Shown: positions 8,653-20,816 of the stretch, piece after piece | Layout of the letters: each line of letters opens with the position of its first letter | Position numbering within the stretch: the first letter of the stretch is position 1 | DNA from: Coffea arabica | Lineage: Eukaryota; Streptophyta; Magnoliopsida; Gentianales; Rubiaceae | Reading direction: 5' to 3' | Length of the DNA stretch: 64,000 nucleotides | Assembly (NCBI RefSeq): GCF_036785885.1 | Contig: NC_092330.1 | Span: 19,998,525-20,062,524 of the forward strand | Position numbers and translations under genes: made by a program | The notes under the pieces: generated by a model | Seen by the model: only the letters and a program-made list of their open reading frames with translations | Told to the model about the DNA's origin: nothing | Database searches by the model: none

Positions 8653-9284
8653 GGGTGCGATCATACCAGCACTAATGCACCGGATCCCATCAGAACTTCG
8701 AAGTTAAGCGTGCTTGGGCGACAGTAGTACTAGGATGGGTGACCCTAGGCCGGTCAACGGGTCGGGTCTACACCCGGATCCGGATCGGATCCCTGAAATT
8801 TTTGCTGGTATGGGTAGGGATTTAATTCCGTTATCCGGATCCGGATCCGTTTTTTCAAACAAAAAAACGGGTCGGATACGGAATATAGTATTCCGACCCG
8901 TACTAGACCCGGATCCGGATATAAATGATTTAACAATTTATAAAAAATATATATTATCAATATAATTTGATTAGGATGATGTATTTGAGTAAAATCAATT
9001 TGATTTATTTTCTTATTTGGTTTTTTCTTTGCATTAGCTAGAAATTAGTTTACAAATATATCTTTTTCTCTTTTTTGTTAGAAATTATAAATTTTGGCAA
9101 ATTTGTTCGGGTAGACCCGACCCGGATCCGAGACTCGCCGGGTCCGGATCCGGAACACCGAATAAAAGACCCGTCGGGTAAACGGGTCGGCTCCGGGTCC
9201 GGGTCCGGAATAATGAATTCCGGCCCGGACCCGGCCCGTTGACACCCCTAGGTGACCCCCTGGGAAATCCTCGTGTTGCACCCC
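8653..9284 (+). pseudogene. 5S rRNA gene split by MITE
   Basis: T46, C70, A102. Preceded by a spacer with AAAGGATAAGAGG, as before 286. Confidence 0.95.
8746..9250 (+). mobile_element. hAT-like MITE, lineage H
   Basis: 505 bp; TTTTTGCTGGTATG and TTTAACAATTT markers as in the copy at 379. Confidence 0.85.
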
Positions 9285-9697
9285 TCCCTTTTTTGTTTCG
9301 AAATCCAAATTTCCCCTTCGTTCTTTATGCTGTAGTAATTTAGCTCCGTCGGAACGATTGCTTTATATTTTGCTTCTCATCGAAGCATGAAGGCGGATCT
9401 GAAGGCGCGAGACAAGTCAGGAACGGTACGGCTGGATCGAAACCCGGATCGTCGGTCAAAGTTGTCGGCGCAAATGTATAAGTGCAAGCGTGAAGGATCA
9501 ATTTCAGAATAATTGAGAGTTGCGCGACGAGGGAAAAAAAAATGGTGCAAATCAACAAGAAAAAAATGTAAAAGTAAATAAATAAAAGGATGAGGGGAAA
9601 TTCTTGAATTGACGCTTAAAATGAATTCGGGTCCAGAAAAGCCACACTGCTTCACAGGACGGGGCAGTTTAAAAGAATAAAGCGAAAGGAACATGGC

Positions 9698-9816
9698 GGG
9701 TGCGATCATACCAGCACTAATGCACCGGATCCCATCAGAACTCCGAAGTTAAGCGTGCTTGGGCGAGAGTAGTACTAGGATGGGTGACCCACTGGGAAAT
9801 CCTCGTGTTGCACCCC
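9698..9816 (+). rRNA. 5S rRNA: 5S rRNA, intact, variant A94/A102
   Basis: Uninterrupted; C94A and G102A. Type I spacer upstream. Confidence 0.95.
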
Positions 9817-10227
9817 TCCCTTTTTTGTTTCGAAATCCAAATTTCCCCTTCGTTCTTTATGCTGTAGTAATTTAGCTCCGTCGGAACGATTGCTTTATAT
9901 TTTGCTTCTCATCGAAGCATGAAGGCGGATCTGAAGGCGCGAGACAAGTCAGGAACGGTACGGCTGGATCGAAGCCCGGATCGTCGGTCAAAGTTGTCGG
10001 CGCAAATGTATAAGCGCAAGCGTGAAGGATCAATTTCAGGATAATTGAGAGTTGTGCGACGAGGGAAAAAAAAGGTGCAAAGCAACAAGAAAAAAATATA
10101 AAAGTAAATAAATAAAAGGATGAGAGGAAATTCATGAATTGACGCTTAGAATGAATTCGGGTCCAGAAAAGCCAAACTGCTTCACAGGACGTGGCAGTTT
10201 AAAAGAATAAAGCGAAAGGAACATGGC

Positions 10228-10859
10228 GGGTGCGATCATACCAGCACTAATGCACCGGATCCCATCAGAACTCCGAAGTTAAGCGTGCTTGGGCGACAGT
10301 AGTACTAGGATGGGTGACCCTAGGCCTGTCAACGGGTCGGGTCTAGACCCGGATCCGGATCGGATCGCTGAAATTTTTTCGGGTATGGGTAGGGATTTAA
10401 TTCCGTTATCCGGATCCGGATCCGTTTTTTCAAACAAAAAAATGGGTCGGATACGGAATATAGTATTCCGACCCGTATTAGACCCGGATCCGGATATAAA
10501 TGATTTAATAATTTATAAAAAATATATATTATCAATATAATTTGATTAGGATGATGTATTTGAGTAAAATCAATTTGATTTATTTTCTTATTTGGTTTTT
10601 TCTTTGCATTAGTTAGAAATTAGTTTACAAATATATTTTTTTCTCTTTTTTGTTAGAAATTATAAATTTTGGCAAATTTGTTCGGGTAGACCCGACCCGG
10701 ATCCGAGACTCGCCGGGTCCGGATCCGGAACACAGAATAAAAGACCCGTCGGGTAAACGGGTCGGATCCGGGTCCGGCTCCGGAATAATGAATTCCGGCC
10801 CGGACCCGGCCCGTTGACACCCCTAGGTGACCCCCTGGGAAATCCTCGTGTTTCACCCC
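10228..10859 (+). pseudogene. 5S rRNA gene split by MITE
   Basis: C46, C70, A102, T113. Confidence 0.95.
10321..10825 (+). mobile_element. hAT-like MITE, lineage D
   Basis: 505 bp, left end TAGGCCTGTCAAC, GTCCGGCTCCGG in the right arm. Confidence 0.85.
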
Positions 10860-11270
10860 TCCCTTTTTTGTTTCGAAATCCAAATTTCCCCTTCGTTCTT
10901 TATGCTGTAGTAATTTAGCTCCGTCGGAACGATTGCTTTATATTTTGCTTCTCATCGAAGCATGAAGGCGGATCTGAAGGCGCGAGACAAGTCAGGAACG
11001 GTACGGCTGGATCGAAGCCCGGATCGTCGGTCAAAGTTGTCGGCGCAAATGCATAAGCGCAAGCGTGAAGGATCAATTTCAGGATAATTGAGAGTTGTGC
11101 GACGAGGGAAAAAAAAGGTGCAAAGCAACAAGAAAAAAATATAAAAGTAAATAAATAAAAGGATGAGAGGAAATTCATGAATTGACGCTTAGAATGAATT
11201 CGGGTCCAGAAAAGCCAAACTGCTTCACAGGACGTGGCAGTTTAAAAGAATAAAGCGAAAGGAACATGGC

Positions 11271-11389
11271 GGGTGCGATCATACCAGCACTAATGCACCG
11301 GATCCCATCAGAACTTCGAAGTTAAGCGTGCTTGGGCGACAGTAGTACTAGGATGGGTGACCCCCTGGGAAGTCCTCGTGTTGCACCCC
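11271..11389 (+). rRNA. 5S rRNA: 5S rRNA, uninterrupted, variant T46/C70
   Basis: No MITE, but the 5' half has T46 and C70, the haplotype of split copies, while nt 94-102 are consensus. C70 should break a G70-C105 pair of helix V (inferred from the general 5S fold), so function is doubtful. Same form at 17550, 20698, 43205 and 46353, all with type II spacers upstream. Likely a recombinant between a split and an intact gene with exchange between nt 70 and the insertion point, or a descendant of the pre-insertion haplotype. Confidence 0.93.
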
Positions 11390-11800
11390 TCCCTTTTTTG
11401 TTTCGAAATCCAAATTTCCCCTTCGTTCTTTATGCTGTAGTAATTTAGCTCCGTCGGAACGATTGCTTTATATTTTGCTTCTTATCGAAGCATGAAGGCG
11501 GATCTGAAGGCGCGAGACAAGTCAGGAACGGTACGGCTGGATCGAAGCCAGGATCGTCGGTCAAAGTTGTCGGCGCAAATGTATAAGCGCAAGCGTGAAG
11601 GATCAATTTCAGGATAATTGAGAGTTGTGCGACGAGGGAAAAAAAAGGTGCAAAGCAACAAGAAAAAAATATAAAAGTAAATAAATAAAAGGATGAGAAG
11701 AAATTCATGAATTGACGCTTAGAATGAATTCGGGTCCAGAAAAGCCAAACTGCTTCACAGGACGTGGCAGTTTAAAAGAATAAAGCGAAAGGAACATGGC

Positions 11801-12432
11801 GGGTGCGATCATACCAGCACTAATGCACCGGATCCCATCAGAACTTCGAAGTTAAGCGTGCTTGGGCGACAGTAGTACTAGGATGGGTGACCCTAGGCCG
11901 GTCAACGGGTCGGGTCTACACCCGGATCCGGATCGGATCCCTGAAATTTTTGCGGGTATGGGTAGGGATTTAATTCCGTTATCCGGATCCGGATCCGTTT
12001 TTTCAAACAAAAAAACGGGTCGGATACGGAATATAGTATTCCGACCCGTATTAGACCCGGATCCGGATATAAATGATTTAATAATTTATAAAAAATATAT
12101 ATTATCAATATAATTTGATTAGGATGATGTATTTGAGTAAAATCAATTTGATTTATTTTCTTATTTGGTTTTTTCTTTGCATTAGCTAGAAATTTGTTTA
12201 CAAATATATCTTTTTCTCTTTTTTGTTAGAAATTATAAATTTTGGCAAATTTGTTCGGGTAGACCCGATCCGGATCCGAGACTCGCCGGGTCCGGATCCG
12301 GAACACCGAATAAAAGACCCGTCGGGTAAACGGGTCGGATCCGGGTCCGGGTCCGGAATAATGAATTCCGGCCCGGACCCGGCCCGTTGACACCCCTAGG
12401 TGACCCCCTGGGAAATCCTCGTGTTGCACCCC
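11801..12432 (+). pseudogene. 5S rRNA gene split by recombinant MITE
   Basis: T46, C70, A102. The 5' side descends from a unit like 18080 and the 3' side from a unit like 5522. Confidence 0.95.
11894..12398 (+). mobile_element. hAT-like MITE, H left / D-unit right, crossover product
   Basis: 505 bp. Up to T12269 (CCCGATCCGG) it matches the MITE at 18173; from G12326 (GTCGGGTAAAC, then CGGATCCGG) it matches the MITE at 5615. The switch lies between these markers. Confidence 0.88.
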
Positions 12433-12845
12433 TCCCTTTTTTGTTTCGAAATCCAAATTTCCCCTTCGTTCTTTATGCTGTAGTAATTTAGCTCCGTCGG
12501 AACGATTGCTTTATATTTTGCTTCTCATCGAAGCATGAAGGCGGATCTGAAGGCGCGAGACAAGTCAGGAACGGTACGGCTGGATCGAAACCCGGATCGT
12601 CGGTCAAAGTTGTCGGCGCAAATGTATAAGTGCAAGCGTGAAGGATCAATTTCAGAATAATTGAGAGTTGCGCGACGAGGGAAAAAAAAATGGTGCAAAT
12701 CAACAAGAAAAAAATGTAAAAGTAAATAAATAAAAGGATGAGGGGAAATTCTTGAATTGACGCTTAAAATGAATTCGGGTCCAGAAAAGCCACACTGCTT
12801 CACAGGACGGGGCAGTTTAAAAGAATAAAGCGAAAGGAACATGGC

Positions 12846-13477
12846 GGGTGCGATCATACCAGCACTAATGCACCGGATCCCATCAGAACTTCGAAGTTAA
12901 GCGTGCTTGGGCGACAGTAGTACTAGGATGGGTGACCCTAGGCCGGTCAACGGGTCGGGTCTAGACCCGGATCCGGATCGGATCGCTGAAATTTTTTCGG
13001 GTATGGGTAGGGATTTAATTCCGTTATCCGGATCCGGATCCGTTTTTTCAAACAAAAAAACGGGTCGGATACGGAATATAGTATTCCGACCCGTATTAGA
13101 CCCGGATCCGGATATAAATGATTTAATAATTTATAAAAAATATATATTATCAATATAATTTGATTAGGATGATGTATTTGAGTAAAATCAATTTGATTTA
13201 TTTTCTTATTTGGTTTTTTCTTTGCATTAGTTAGAAATTAGTTTACAAATATATTTTTTTCTCTTTTTTGTTAGAAATTATAAATTTTGGCAAATTTGTT
13301 CGGGTAGACCCGACCCGGATCCGAGACTCGCCGGGTCCGGATCCGGAACACAGAATAAAAGACCCGTCGGGTAAACGGGTCGGATCCGGGTCCGGGTCCG
13401 GAATAATGAATTCCGGCCCGGACCCGGCCCGTTGACACCCCTAGGTGACCCCCTGGGAAATCCTCGTGTTGCACCCC
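12846..13477 (+). pseudogene. 5S rRNA gene split by MITE
   Basis: T46, C70, A102; type I spacer upstream. Copy of 6567. Confidence 0.95.
12939..13443 (+). mobile_element. hAT-like MITE, lineage D with H-type left end
   Basis: 505 bp; copy of 6660-7164. Confidence 0.85.
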
Positions 13478-13888
13478 TCCCTTTTTTGTTTCGAAATCCA
13501 AATTTCCCCTTCGTTCTTTATGCTGTAGTAATTTAGCTCCGTCGGAACGATTGCTTTATATTTTGCTTCTCATCGAAGCATGAAGGCGGATCTGAAGGCG
13601 CGAGACAAGTCAGGAACGGTACGGCTGGATCGAAGCCCGGATCGTCGGTCAAAGTTGTCGGCGCAAATGTATAAGCGCAAGCGTGAAGGATCAATTTCAG
13701 GATAATTGAGAGTTGTGCGACGAGGGAAAAAAAAGGTGCAAAGCAACAAGAAAAAAATATAAAAGTAAATAAATAAAAGGATGAGAGGAAATTCATGAAT
13801 TGACGCTTAGAATGAATTCGGGTCCAGAAAAGCCAAACTGCTTCACAGGACGTGGCAGTTTAAAAGAATAAAGCGAAAGGAACATGGC

Positions 13889-14520
13889 GGGTGCGATCAT
13901 ACCAGCACTAATGCACCGGATCCCATCAGAACTCCGAAGTTAAGCGTGCTTGGGCGACAGTAGTACTAGGATGGGTGACCCTAGGCCTGTCAACGGGTCG
14001 GGTCTAGACCCGGATCCGGATCGGATCGCTGAAATTTTTTCGGGTATGGGTAGGGATTTAATTCCGTTATCCGGATCCGGATCCGTTTTTTCAAACAAAA
14101 AAATGGGTCGGATACGGAATATAGTATTCCGACCCGTATTAGACCCGGATCCGGATATAAATGATTTAATAATTTATAAAAAATATATATTATCAATATA
14201 ATTTGATTAGGATGATGTATTTGAGTAAAATCAATTTGATTTATTTTCTTATTTGGTTTTTTCTTTGCATTAGTTAGAAATTAGTTTACAAATATATTTT
14301 TTTCTCTTTTTTGTTAGAAATTATAAATTTTGGCAAATTTGTTCGGGTAGACCCGACCCGGATCCGAGACTCGCCGGGTCCGGATCCGGAACACAGAATA
14401 AAAGACCCGTCGGGTAAACGGGTCGGATCCGGGTCCGGCTCCGGAATAATGAATTCCGGCCCGGACCCGGCCCGTTGACACCCCTAGGTGACCCCCTGGG
14501 AAATCCTCGTGTTTCACCCC
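13889..14520 (+). pseudogene. 5S rRNA gene split by MITE
   Basis: C46, C70, A102, T113. Copy of 7610. Confidence 0.95.
13982..14486 (+). mobile_element. hAT-like MITE, lineage D
   Basis: 505 bp; copy of 7703-8207. Confidence 0.85.
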
Positions 14521-14931
14521 TCCCTTTTTTGTTTCGAAATCCAAATTTCCCCTTCGTTCTTTATGCTGTAGTAATTTAGCTCCGTCGGAACGATTGCTTT
14601 ATATTTTGCTTCTCATCGAAGCATGAAGGCGGATCTGAAGGCGCGAGACAAGTCAGGAACGGTACGGCTGGATCGAAGCCCGGATCGTCGGTCAAAGTTG
14701 TCGGCGCAAATGCATAAGCGCAAGCGTGAAGGATCAATTTCAGGATAATTGAGAGTTGTGCGACGAGGGAAAAAAAAGGTGCAAAGCAACAAGAAAAAAA
14801 TATAAAAGTAAATAAATAAAAGGATAAGAGGAAATTCATGAATTGACGCTTAGAATGAATTCGGGTCCAGAAAAGCCAAACTGCTTCACAGGACGTGGCA
14901 GTTTAAAAGAATAAAGCGAAAGGAACATGGC

Positions 14932-15563
14932 GGGTGCGATCATACCAGCACTAATGCACCGGATCCCATCAGAACTTCGAAGTTAAGCGTGCTTGGGCGA
15001 CAGTAGTACTAGGATGGGTGACCCTAGGCCGGTCAACGGGTCGGGTCTACACCCGGATCCGGATCGGATCCCTGAAATTTTTGCTGGTATGGGTAGGGAT
15101 TTAATTCCGTTATCCGGATCCGGATCCGTTTTTTCAAACAAAAAAACGGGTCGGATACGGAATATAGTATTCCGACCCGTACTAGACCCGGATCCGGATA
15201 TAAATGATTTAACAATTTATAAAAAATATATATTATCAATATAATTTGATTAGGATGATGTATTTGAGTAAAATCAATTTGATTTATTTTCTTATTTGGT
15301 TTTTTCTTTGCATTAGCTAGAAATTAGTTTACAAATATATCTTTTTCTCTTTTTTGTTAGAAATTATAAATTTTGGCAAATTTGTTCGGGTAGACCCGAC
15401 CCGGATCCGAGACTCGCCGGGTCCGGATCCGGAACACCGAATAAAAGACCCGTCGGGTAAACGGGTCGGCTCCGGGTCCGGGTCCGGAATAATGAATTCC
15501 GGCCCGGACCCGGCCCGTTGACACCCCTAGGTGACCCCCTGGGAAATCCTCGTGTTGCACCCC
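14932..15563 (+). pseudogene. 5S rRNA gene split by MITE
   Basis: T46, C70, A102. Copy of 8653. Confidence 0.95.
15025..15529 (+). mobile_element. hAT-like MITE, lineage H
   Basis: 505 bp; GCTGGTATG and TTTAACAATTT markers. Confidence 0.85.
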
Positions 15564-15976
15564 TCCCTTTTTTGTTTCGAAATCCAAATTTCCCCTTCGT
15601 TCTTTATGCTGTAGTAATTTAGCTCCGTCGGAACGATTGCTTTATATTTTGCTTCTCATCGAAGCATGAAGGCGGATCTGAAGGCGCGAGACAAGTCAGG
15701 AACGGTACGGCTGGATCGAAACCCGGATCGTCGGTCAAAGTTGTCGGCGCAAATGTATAAGTGCAAGCGTGAAGGATCAATTTCAGAATAATTGAGAGTT
15801 GCGCGACGAGGGAAAAAAAAATGGTGCAAATCAACAAGAAAAAAATGTAAAAGTAAATAAATAAAAGGATGAGGGGAAATTCTTGAATTGACGCTTAAAA
15901 TGAATTCGGGTCCAGAAAAGCCACACTGCTTCACAGGACGGGGCAGTTTAAAAGAATAAAGCGAAAGGAACATGGC

Positions 15977-16095
15977 GGGTGCGATCATACCAGCACTAAT
16001 GCACCGGATCCCATCAGAACTCCGAAGTTAAGCGTGCTTGGGCGAGAGTAGTACTAGGATGGGTGACCCACTGGGAAATCCTCGTGTTGCACCCC
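15977..16095 (+). rRNA. 5S rRNA: 5S rRNA, intact, variant A94/A102
   Basis: Uninterrupted; C94A, G102A; type I spacer upstream. Confidence 0.95.
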
Positions 16096-16506
16096 TCCCT
16101 TTTTTGTTTCGAAATCCAAATTTCCCCTTCGTTCTTTATGCTGTAGTAATTTAGCTCCGTCGGAACGATTGCTTTATATTTTGCTTCTCATCGAAGCATG
16201 AAGGCGGATCTGAAGGCGCGAGACAAGTCAGGAACGGTACGGCTGGATCGAAGCCCGGATCGTCGGTCAAAGTTGTCGGCGCAAATGTATAAGCGCAAGC
16301 GTGAAGGATCAATTTCAGGATAATTGAGAGTTGTGCGACGAGGGAAAAAAAAGGTGCAAAGCAACAAGAAAAAAATATAAAAGTAAATAAATAAAAGGAT
16401 GAGAGGAAATTCATGAATTGACGCTTAGAATGAATTCGGGTCCAGAAAAGCCAAACTGCTTCACAGGACGTGGCAGTTTAAAAGAATAAAGCGAAAGGAA
16501 CATGGC

Positions 16507-17138
16507 GGGTGCGATCATACCAGCACTAATGCACCGGATCCCATCAGAACTCCGAAGTTAAGCGTGCTTGGGCGACAGTAGTACTAGGATGGGTGACCCT
16601 AGGCCTGTCAACGGGTCGGGTCTAGACCCGGATCCGGATCGGATCGCTGAAATTTTTTCGGGTATGGGTAGGGATTTAATTCCGTTATCCGGATCCGGAT
16701 CCGTTTTTTCAAACAAAAAAATGGGTCGGATACGGAATATAGTATTCCGACCCGTATTAGACCCGGATCCGGATATAAATGATTTAATAATTTATAAAAA
16801 ATATATATTATCAATATAATTTGATTAGGATGATGTATTTGAGTAAAATCAATTTGATTTATTTTCTTATTTGGTTTTTTCTTTGCATTAGTTAGAAATT
16901 AGTTTACAAATATATTTTTTTCTCTTTTTTGTTAGAAATTATAAATTTTGGCAAATTTGTTCGGGTAGACCCGACCCGGATCCGAGACTCGCCGGGTCCG
17001 GATCCGGAACACAGAATAAAAGACCCGTCGGGTAAACGGGTCGGATCCGGGTCCGGCTCCGGAATAATGAATTCCGGCCCGGACCCGGCCCGTTGACACC
17101 CCTAGGTGACCCCCTGGGAAATCCTCGTGTTTCACCCC
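16507..17138 (+). pseudogene. 5S rRNA gene split by MITE
   Basis: C46, C70, A102, T113. Confidence 0.95.
16600..17104 (+). mobile_element. hAT-like MITE, lineage D
   Basis: 505 bp, left end TAGGCCTGTCAAC, GTCCGGCTCCGG in the right arm. Confidence 0.85.
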
Positions 17139-17549
17139 TCCCTTTTTTGTTTCGAAATCCAAATTTCCCCTTCGTTCTTTATGCTGTAGTAATTTAGCTC
17201 CGTCGGAACGATTGCTTTATATTTTGCTTCTCATCGAAGCATGAAGGCGGATCTGAAGGCGCGAGACAAGTCAGGAACGGTACGGCTGGATCGAAGCCCG
17301 GATCGTCGGTCAAAGTTGTCGGCGCAAATGCATAAGCGCAAGCGTGAAGGATCAATTTCAGGATAATTGAGAGTTGTGCGACGAGGGAAAAAAAAGGTGC
17401 AAAGCAACAAGAAAAAAATATAAAAGTAAATAAATAAAAGGATGAGAGGAAATTCATGAATTGACGCTTAGAATGAATTCGGGTCCAGAAAAGCCAAACT
17501 GCTTCACAGGACGTGGCAGTTTAAAAGAATAAAGCGAAAGGAACATGGC

Positions 17550-17668
17550 GGGTGCGATCATACCAGCACTAATGCACCGGATCCCATCAGAACTTCGAAG
17601 TTAAGCGTGCTTGGGCGACAGTAGTACTAGGATGGGTGACCCCCTGGGAAGTCCTCGTGTTGCACCCC
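17550..17668 (+). rRNA. 5S rRNA: 5S rRNA, uninterrupted, variant T46/C70
   Basis: MITE-free gene with the T46/C70 haplotype; type II spacer upstream. The downstream spacer has GAAGCCAGGATCG, shared with those after 11271 and 43205. Confidence 0.93.
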
Positions 17669-18079
17669 TCCCTTTTTTGTTTCGAAATCCAAATTTCCCC
17701 TTCGTTCTTTATGCTGTAGTAATTTAGCTCCGTCGGAACGATTGCTTTATATTTTGCTTCTTATCGAAGCATGAAGGCGGATCTGAAGGCGCGAGACAAG
17801 TCAGGAACGGTACGGCTGGATCGAAGCCAGGATCGTCGGTCAAAGTTGTCGGCGCAAATGTATAAGCGCAAGCGTGAAGGATCAATTTCAGGATAATTGA
17901 GAGTTGTGCGACGAGGGAAAAAAAAGGTGCAAAGCAACAAGAAAAAAATATAAAAGTAAATAAATAAAAGGATGAGAAGAAATTCATGAATTGACGCTTA
18001 GAATGAATTCGGGTCCAGAAAAGCCAAACTGCTTCACAGGACGTGGCAGTTTAAAAGAATAAAGCGAAAGGAACATGGC

Positions 18080-18711
18080 GGGTGCGATCATACCAGCACT
18101 AATGCACCGGATCCCATCAGAACTTCGAAGTTAAGCGTGCTTGGGCGACAGTAGTACTAGGATGGGTGACCCTAGGCCGGTCAACGGGTCGGGTCTACAC
18201 CCGGATCCGGATCGGATCCCTGAAATTTTTGCGGGTATGGGTAGGGATTTAATTCCGTTATCCGGATCCGGATCCGTTTTTTCAAACAAAAAAACGGGTC
18301 GGATACGGAATATAGTATTCCGACCCGTATTAGACCCGGATCCGGATATAAATGATTTAATAATTTATAAAAAATATATATTATCAATATAATTTGATTA
18401 GGATGATGTATTTGAGTAAAATCAATTTGATTTATTTTCTTATTTGGTTTTTTCTTTGCATTAGCTAGAAATTTGTTTACAAATATATCTTTTTCTCTTT
18501 TTTGTTAGAAATTATAAATTTTGGCAAATTTGTTCGGGTAGACCCGATCCGGATCCGAGACTCGCCGGGTCCGGATCCGGAACACCGAATAAAAGACCCG
18601 TCGGATAAACGGGTCGGCTCCGGGTCCGGGTCCGGAATAATGAATTCCGGCCCGGACCCGGCCCGTTGACACCCCTAGGTAACCCCCTGGGAAATCCTCG
18701 TGTTGCACCCC
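18080..18711 (+). pseudogene. 5S rRNA gene split by MITE
   Basis: T46, C70, A102; G89 to A in the right-hand duplication (GGTAACCC), shared only with 43735. Confidence 0.95.
18173..18677 (+). mobile_element. hAT-like MITE, lineage H
   Basis: 505 bp; TTTTTGCGGG, AGAAATTTGTTTAC, CCCGATCCGG and GTCGGATAAAC markers. Downstream parent of the crossover in the MITE at 11894. Confidence 0.85.
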
Positions 18712-19124
18712 TCCCTTTTTTGTTTCGAAATCCAAATTTTCCCTTCGTTCTTTATGCTGTAGTAATTTAGCTCCGTCGGAACGATTGCTTTATATTTTGC
18801 TTCTCATCGAAGCATGAAGGCGGATCTGAAGGCGCGAGACAAGTCAGGAACGGTACGGCTGGATCGAAACCCGGATCGTCGGTCAAAGTTGTCGGCGCAA
18901 ATGTATAAGTGCAAGCGTGAAGGATCAATTTCAGAATAATTGAGAGTTGCGCGACGAGGGAAAAAAAAATGGTGCAAATCAACAAGAAAAAAATGTAAAA
19001 GTAAATAAATAAAAGGATGAGGGGAAATTCTTGAATTGACGCTTAAAATGAATTCGGGTCCAGAAAAGCCACACTGCTTCACAGGACGGGGCAGTTTAAA
19101 AGAATAAAGCGAAAGGAACATGGC

Positions 19125-19243
19125 GGGTGCGATCATACCAGCACTAATGCACCGGATCCCATCAGAACTCCGAAGTTAAGCGTGCTTGGGCGAGAGTAGT
19201 ACTAGGATGGGTGACCCACTGGGAAATCCTCGTGTTGCACCCC
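19125..19243 (+). rRNA. 5S rRNA: 5S rRNA, intact, variant A94/A102
   Basis: Uninterrupted; C94A, G102A; type I spacer upstream. Sits 3,148 bp after 15977. Confidence 0.95.
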
Positions 19244-19654
19244 TCCCTTTTTTGTTTCGAAATCCAAATTTCCCCTTCGTTCTTTATGCTGTAGTAATTT
19301 AGCTCCGTCGGAACGATTGCTTTATATTTTGCTTCTCATCGAAGCATGAAGGCGGATCTGAAGGCGCGAGACAAGTCAGGAACGGTACGGCTGGATCGAA
19401 GCCCGGATCGTCGGTCAAAGTTGTCGGCGCAAATGTATAAGCGCAAGCGTGAAGGATCAATTTCAGGATAATTGAGAGTTGTGCGACGAGGGAAAAAAAA
19501 GGTGCAAAGCAACAAGAAAAAAATATAAAAGTAAATAAATAAAAGGATGAGAGGAAATTCATGAATTGACGCTTAGAATGAATTCGGGTCCAGAAAAGCC
19601 AAACTGCTTCACAGGACGTGGCAGTTTAAAAGAATAAAGCGAAAGGAACATGGC

Positions 19655-20286
19655 GGGTGCGATCATACCAGCACTAATGCACCGGATCCCATCAGAACTC
19701 CGAAGTTAAGCGTGCTTGGGCGACAGTAGTACTAGGATGGGTGACCCTAGGCCTGTCAACGGGTCGGGTCTAGACCCGGATCCGGATCGGATCGCTGAAA
19801 TTTTTTCGGGTATGGGTAGGGATTTAATTCCGTTATCCGGATCCGGATCCGTTTTTTCAAACAAAAAAATGGGTCGGATACGGAATATAGTATTCCGACC
19901 CGTATTAGACCCGGATCCGGATATAAATGATTTAATAATTTATAAAAAATATATATTATCAATATAATTTGATTAGGATGATGTATTTGAGTAAAATCAA
20001 TTTGATTTATTTTCTTATTTGGTTTTTTCTTTGCATTAGTTAGAAATTAGTTTACAAATATATTTTTTTCTCTTTTTTGTTAGAAATTATAAATTTTGGC
20101 AAATTTGTTCGGGTAGACCCGACCCGGATCCGAGACTCGCCGGGTCCGGATCCGGAACACAGAATAAAAGACCCGTCGGGTAAACGGGTCGGATCCGGGT
20201 CCGGCTCCGGAATAATGAATTCCGGCCCGGACCCGGCCCGTTGACACCCCTAGGTGACCCCCTGGGAAATCCTCGTGTTTCACCCC
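19655..20286 (+). pseudogene. 5S rRNA gene split by MITE
   Basis: C46, C70, A102, T113. Confidence 0.95.
19748..20252 (+). mobile_element. hAT-like MITE, lineage D
   Basis: 505 bp; GTCCGGCTCCGG in the right arm. Confidence 0.85.
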
Positions 20287-20697
20287 TCCCTTTTTTGTTT
20301 CGAAATCCAAATTTCCCCTTCGTTCTTTATGCTGTAGTAATTTAGCTCCGTCGGAACGATTGCTTTATATTTTGCTTCTCATCGAAGCATGAAGGCGGAT
20401 CTGAAGGCGCGAGACAAGTCAGGAACGGTACGGCTGGATCGAAGCCCGGATCGTCGGTCAAAGTTGTCGGCGCAAATGCATAAGCGCAAGCGTGAAGGAT
20501 CAATTTCAGGATAATTGAGAGTTGTGCGACGAGGGAAAAAAAAGGTGCAAAGCAACAAGAAAAAAATATAAAAGTAAATAAATAAAAGGATGAGAGGAAA
20601 TTCATGAATTGACGCTTAGAATGAATTCGGGTCCAGAAAAGCCAAACTGCTTCACAGGACGTGGCAGTTTAAAAGAATAAAGCGAAAGGAACATGGC

Positions 20698-20816
20698 GGG
20701 TGCGATCATACCAGCACTAATGCACCGGATCCCATCAGAACTTCGAAGTTAAGCGTGCTTGGGCGACAGTAGTACTAGGATGGGTGACCCCCTGGGAAGT
20801 CCTCGTGTTGCACCCC
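20698..20816 (+). rRNA. 5S rRNA: 5S rRNA, uninterrupted, variant T46/C70
   Basis: MITE-free with T46/C70; type II spacer upstream. Confidence 0.93.

Larger units (their letters stand above)
6030..12308 (+). repeat. 6,279-bp tandem duplication, first copy
   Basis: Units from the right half of the MITE at 5615 through the left half of the MITE at 11894 recur 6,279 bp downstream with the same order of intact, split, H and D units. Ends are approximate and lie inside MITEs. Confidence 0.85.
12309..18587 (+). repeat. 6,279-bp tandem duplication, second copy
   Basis: Repeats 6,030-12,308 in order and in nearly every base. The block has no such doubling in the other large copy (37.9-44.2 kb), so the duplication arose after the large one. 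Confidence 0.85.
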
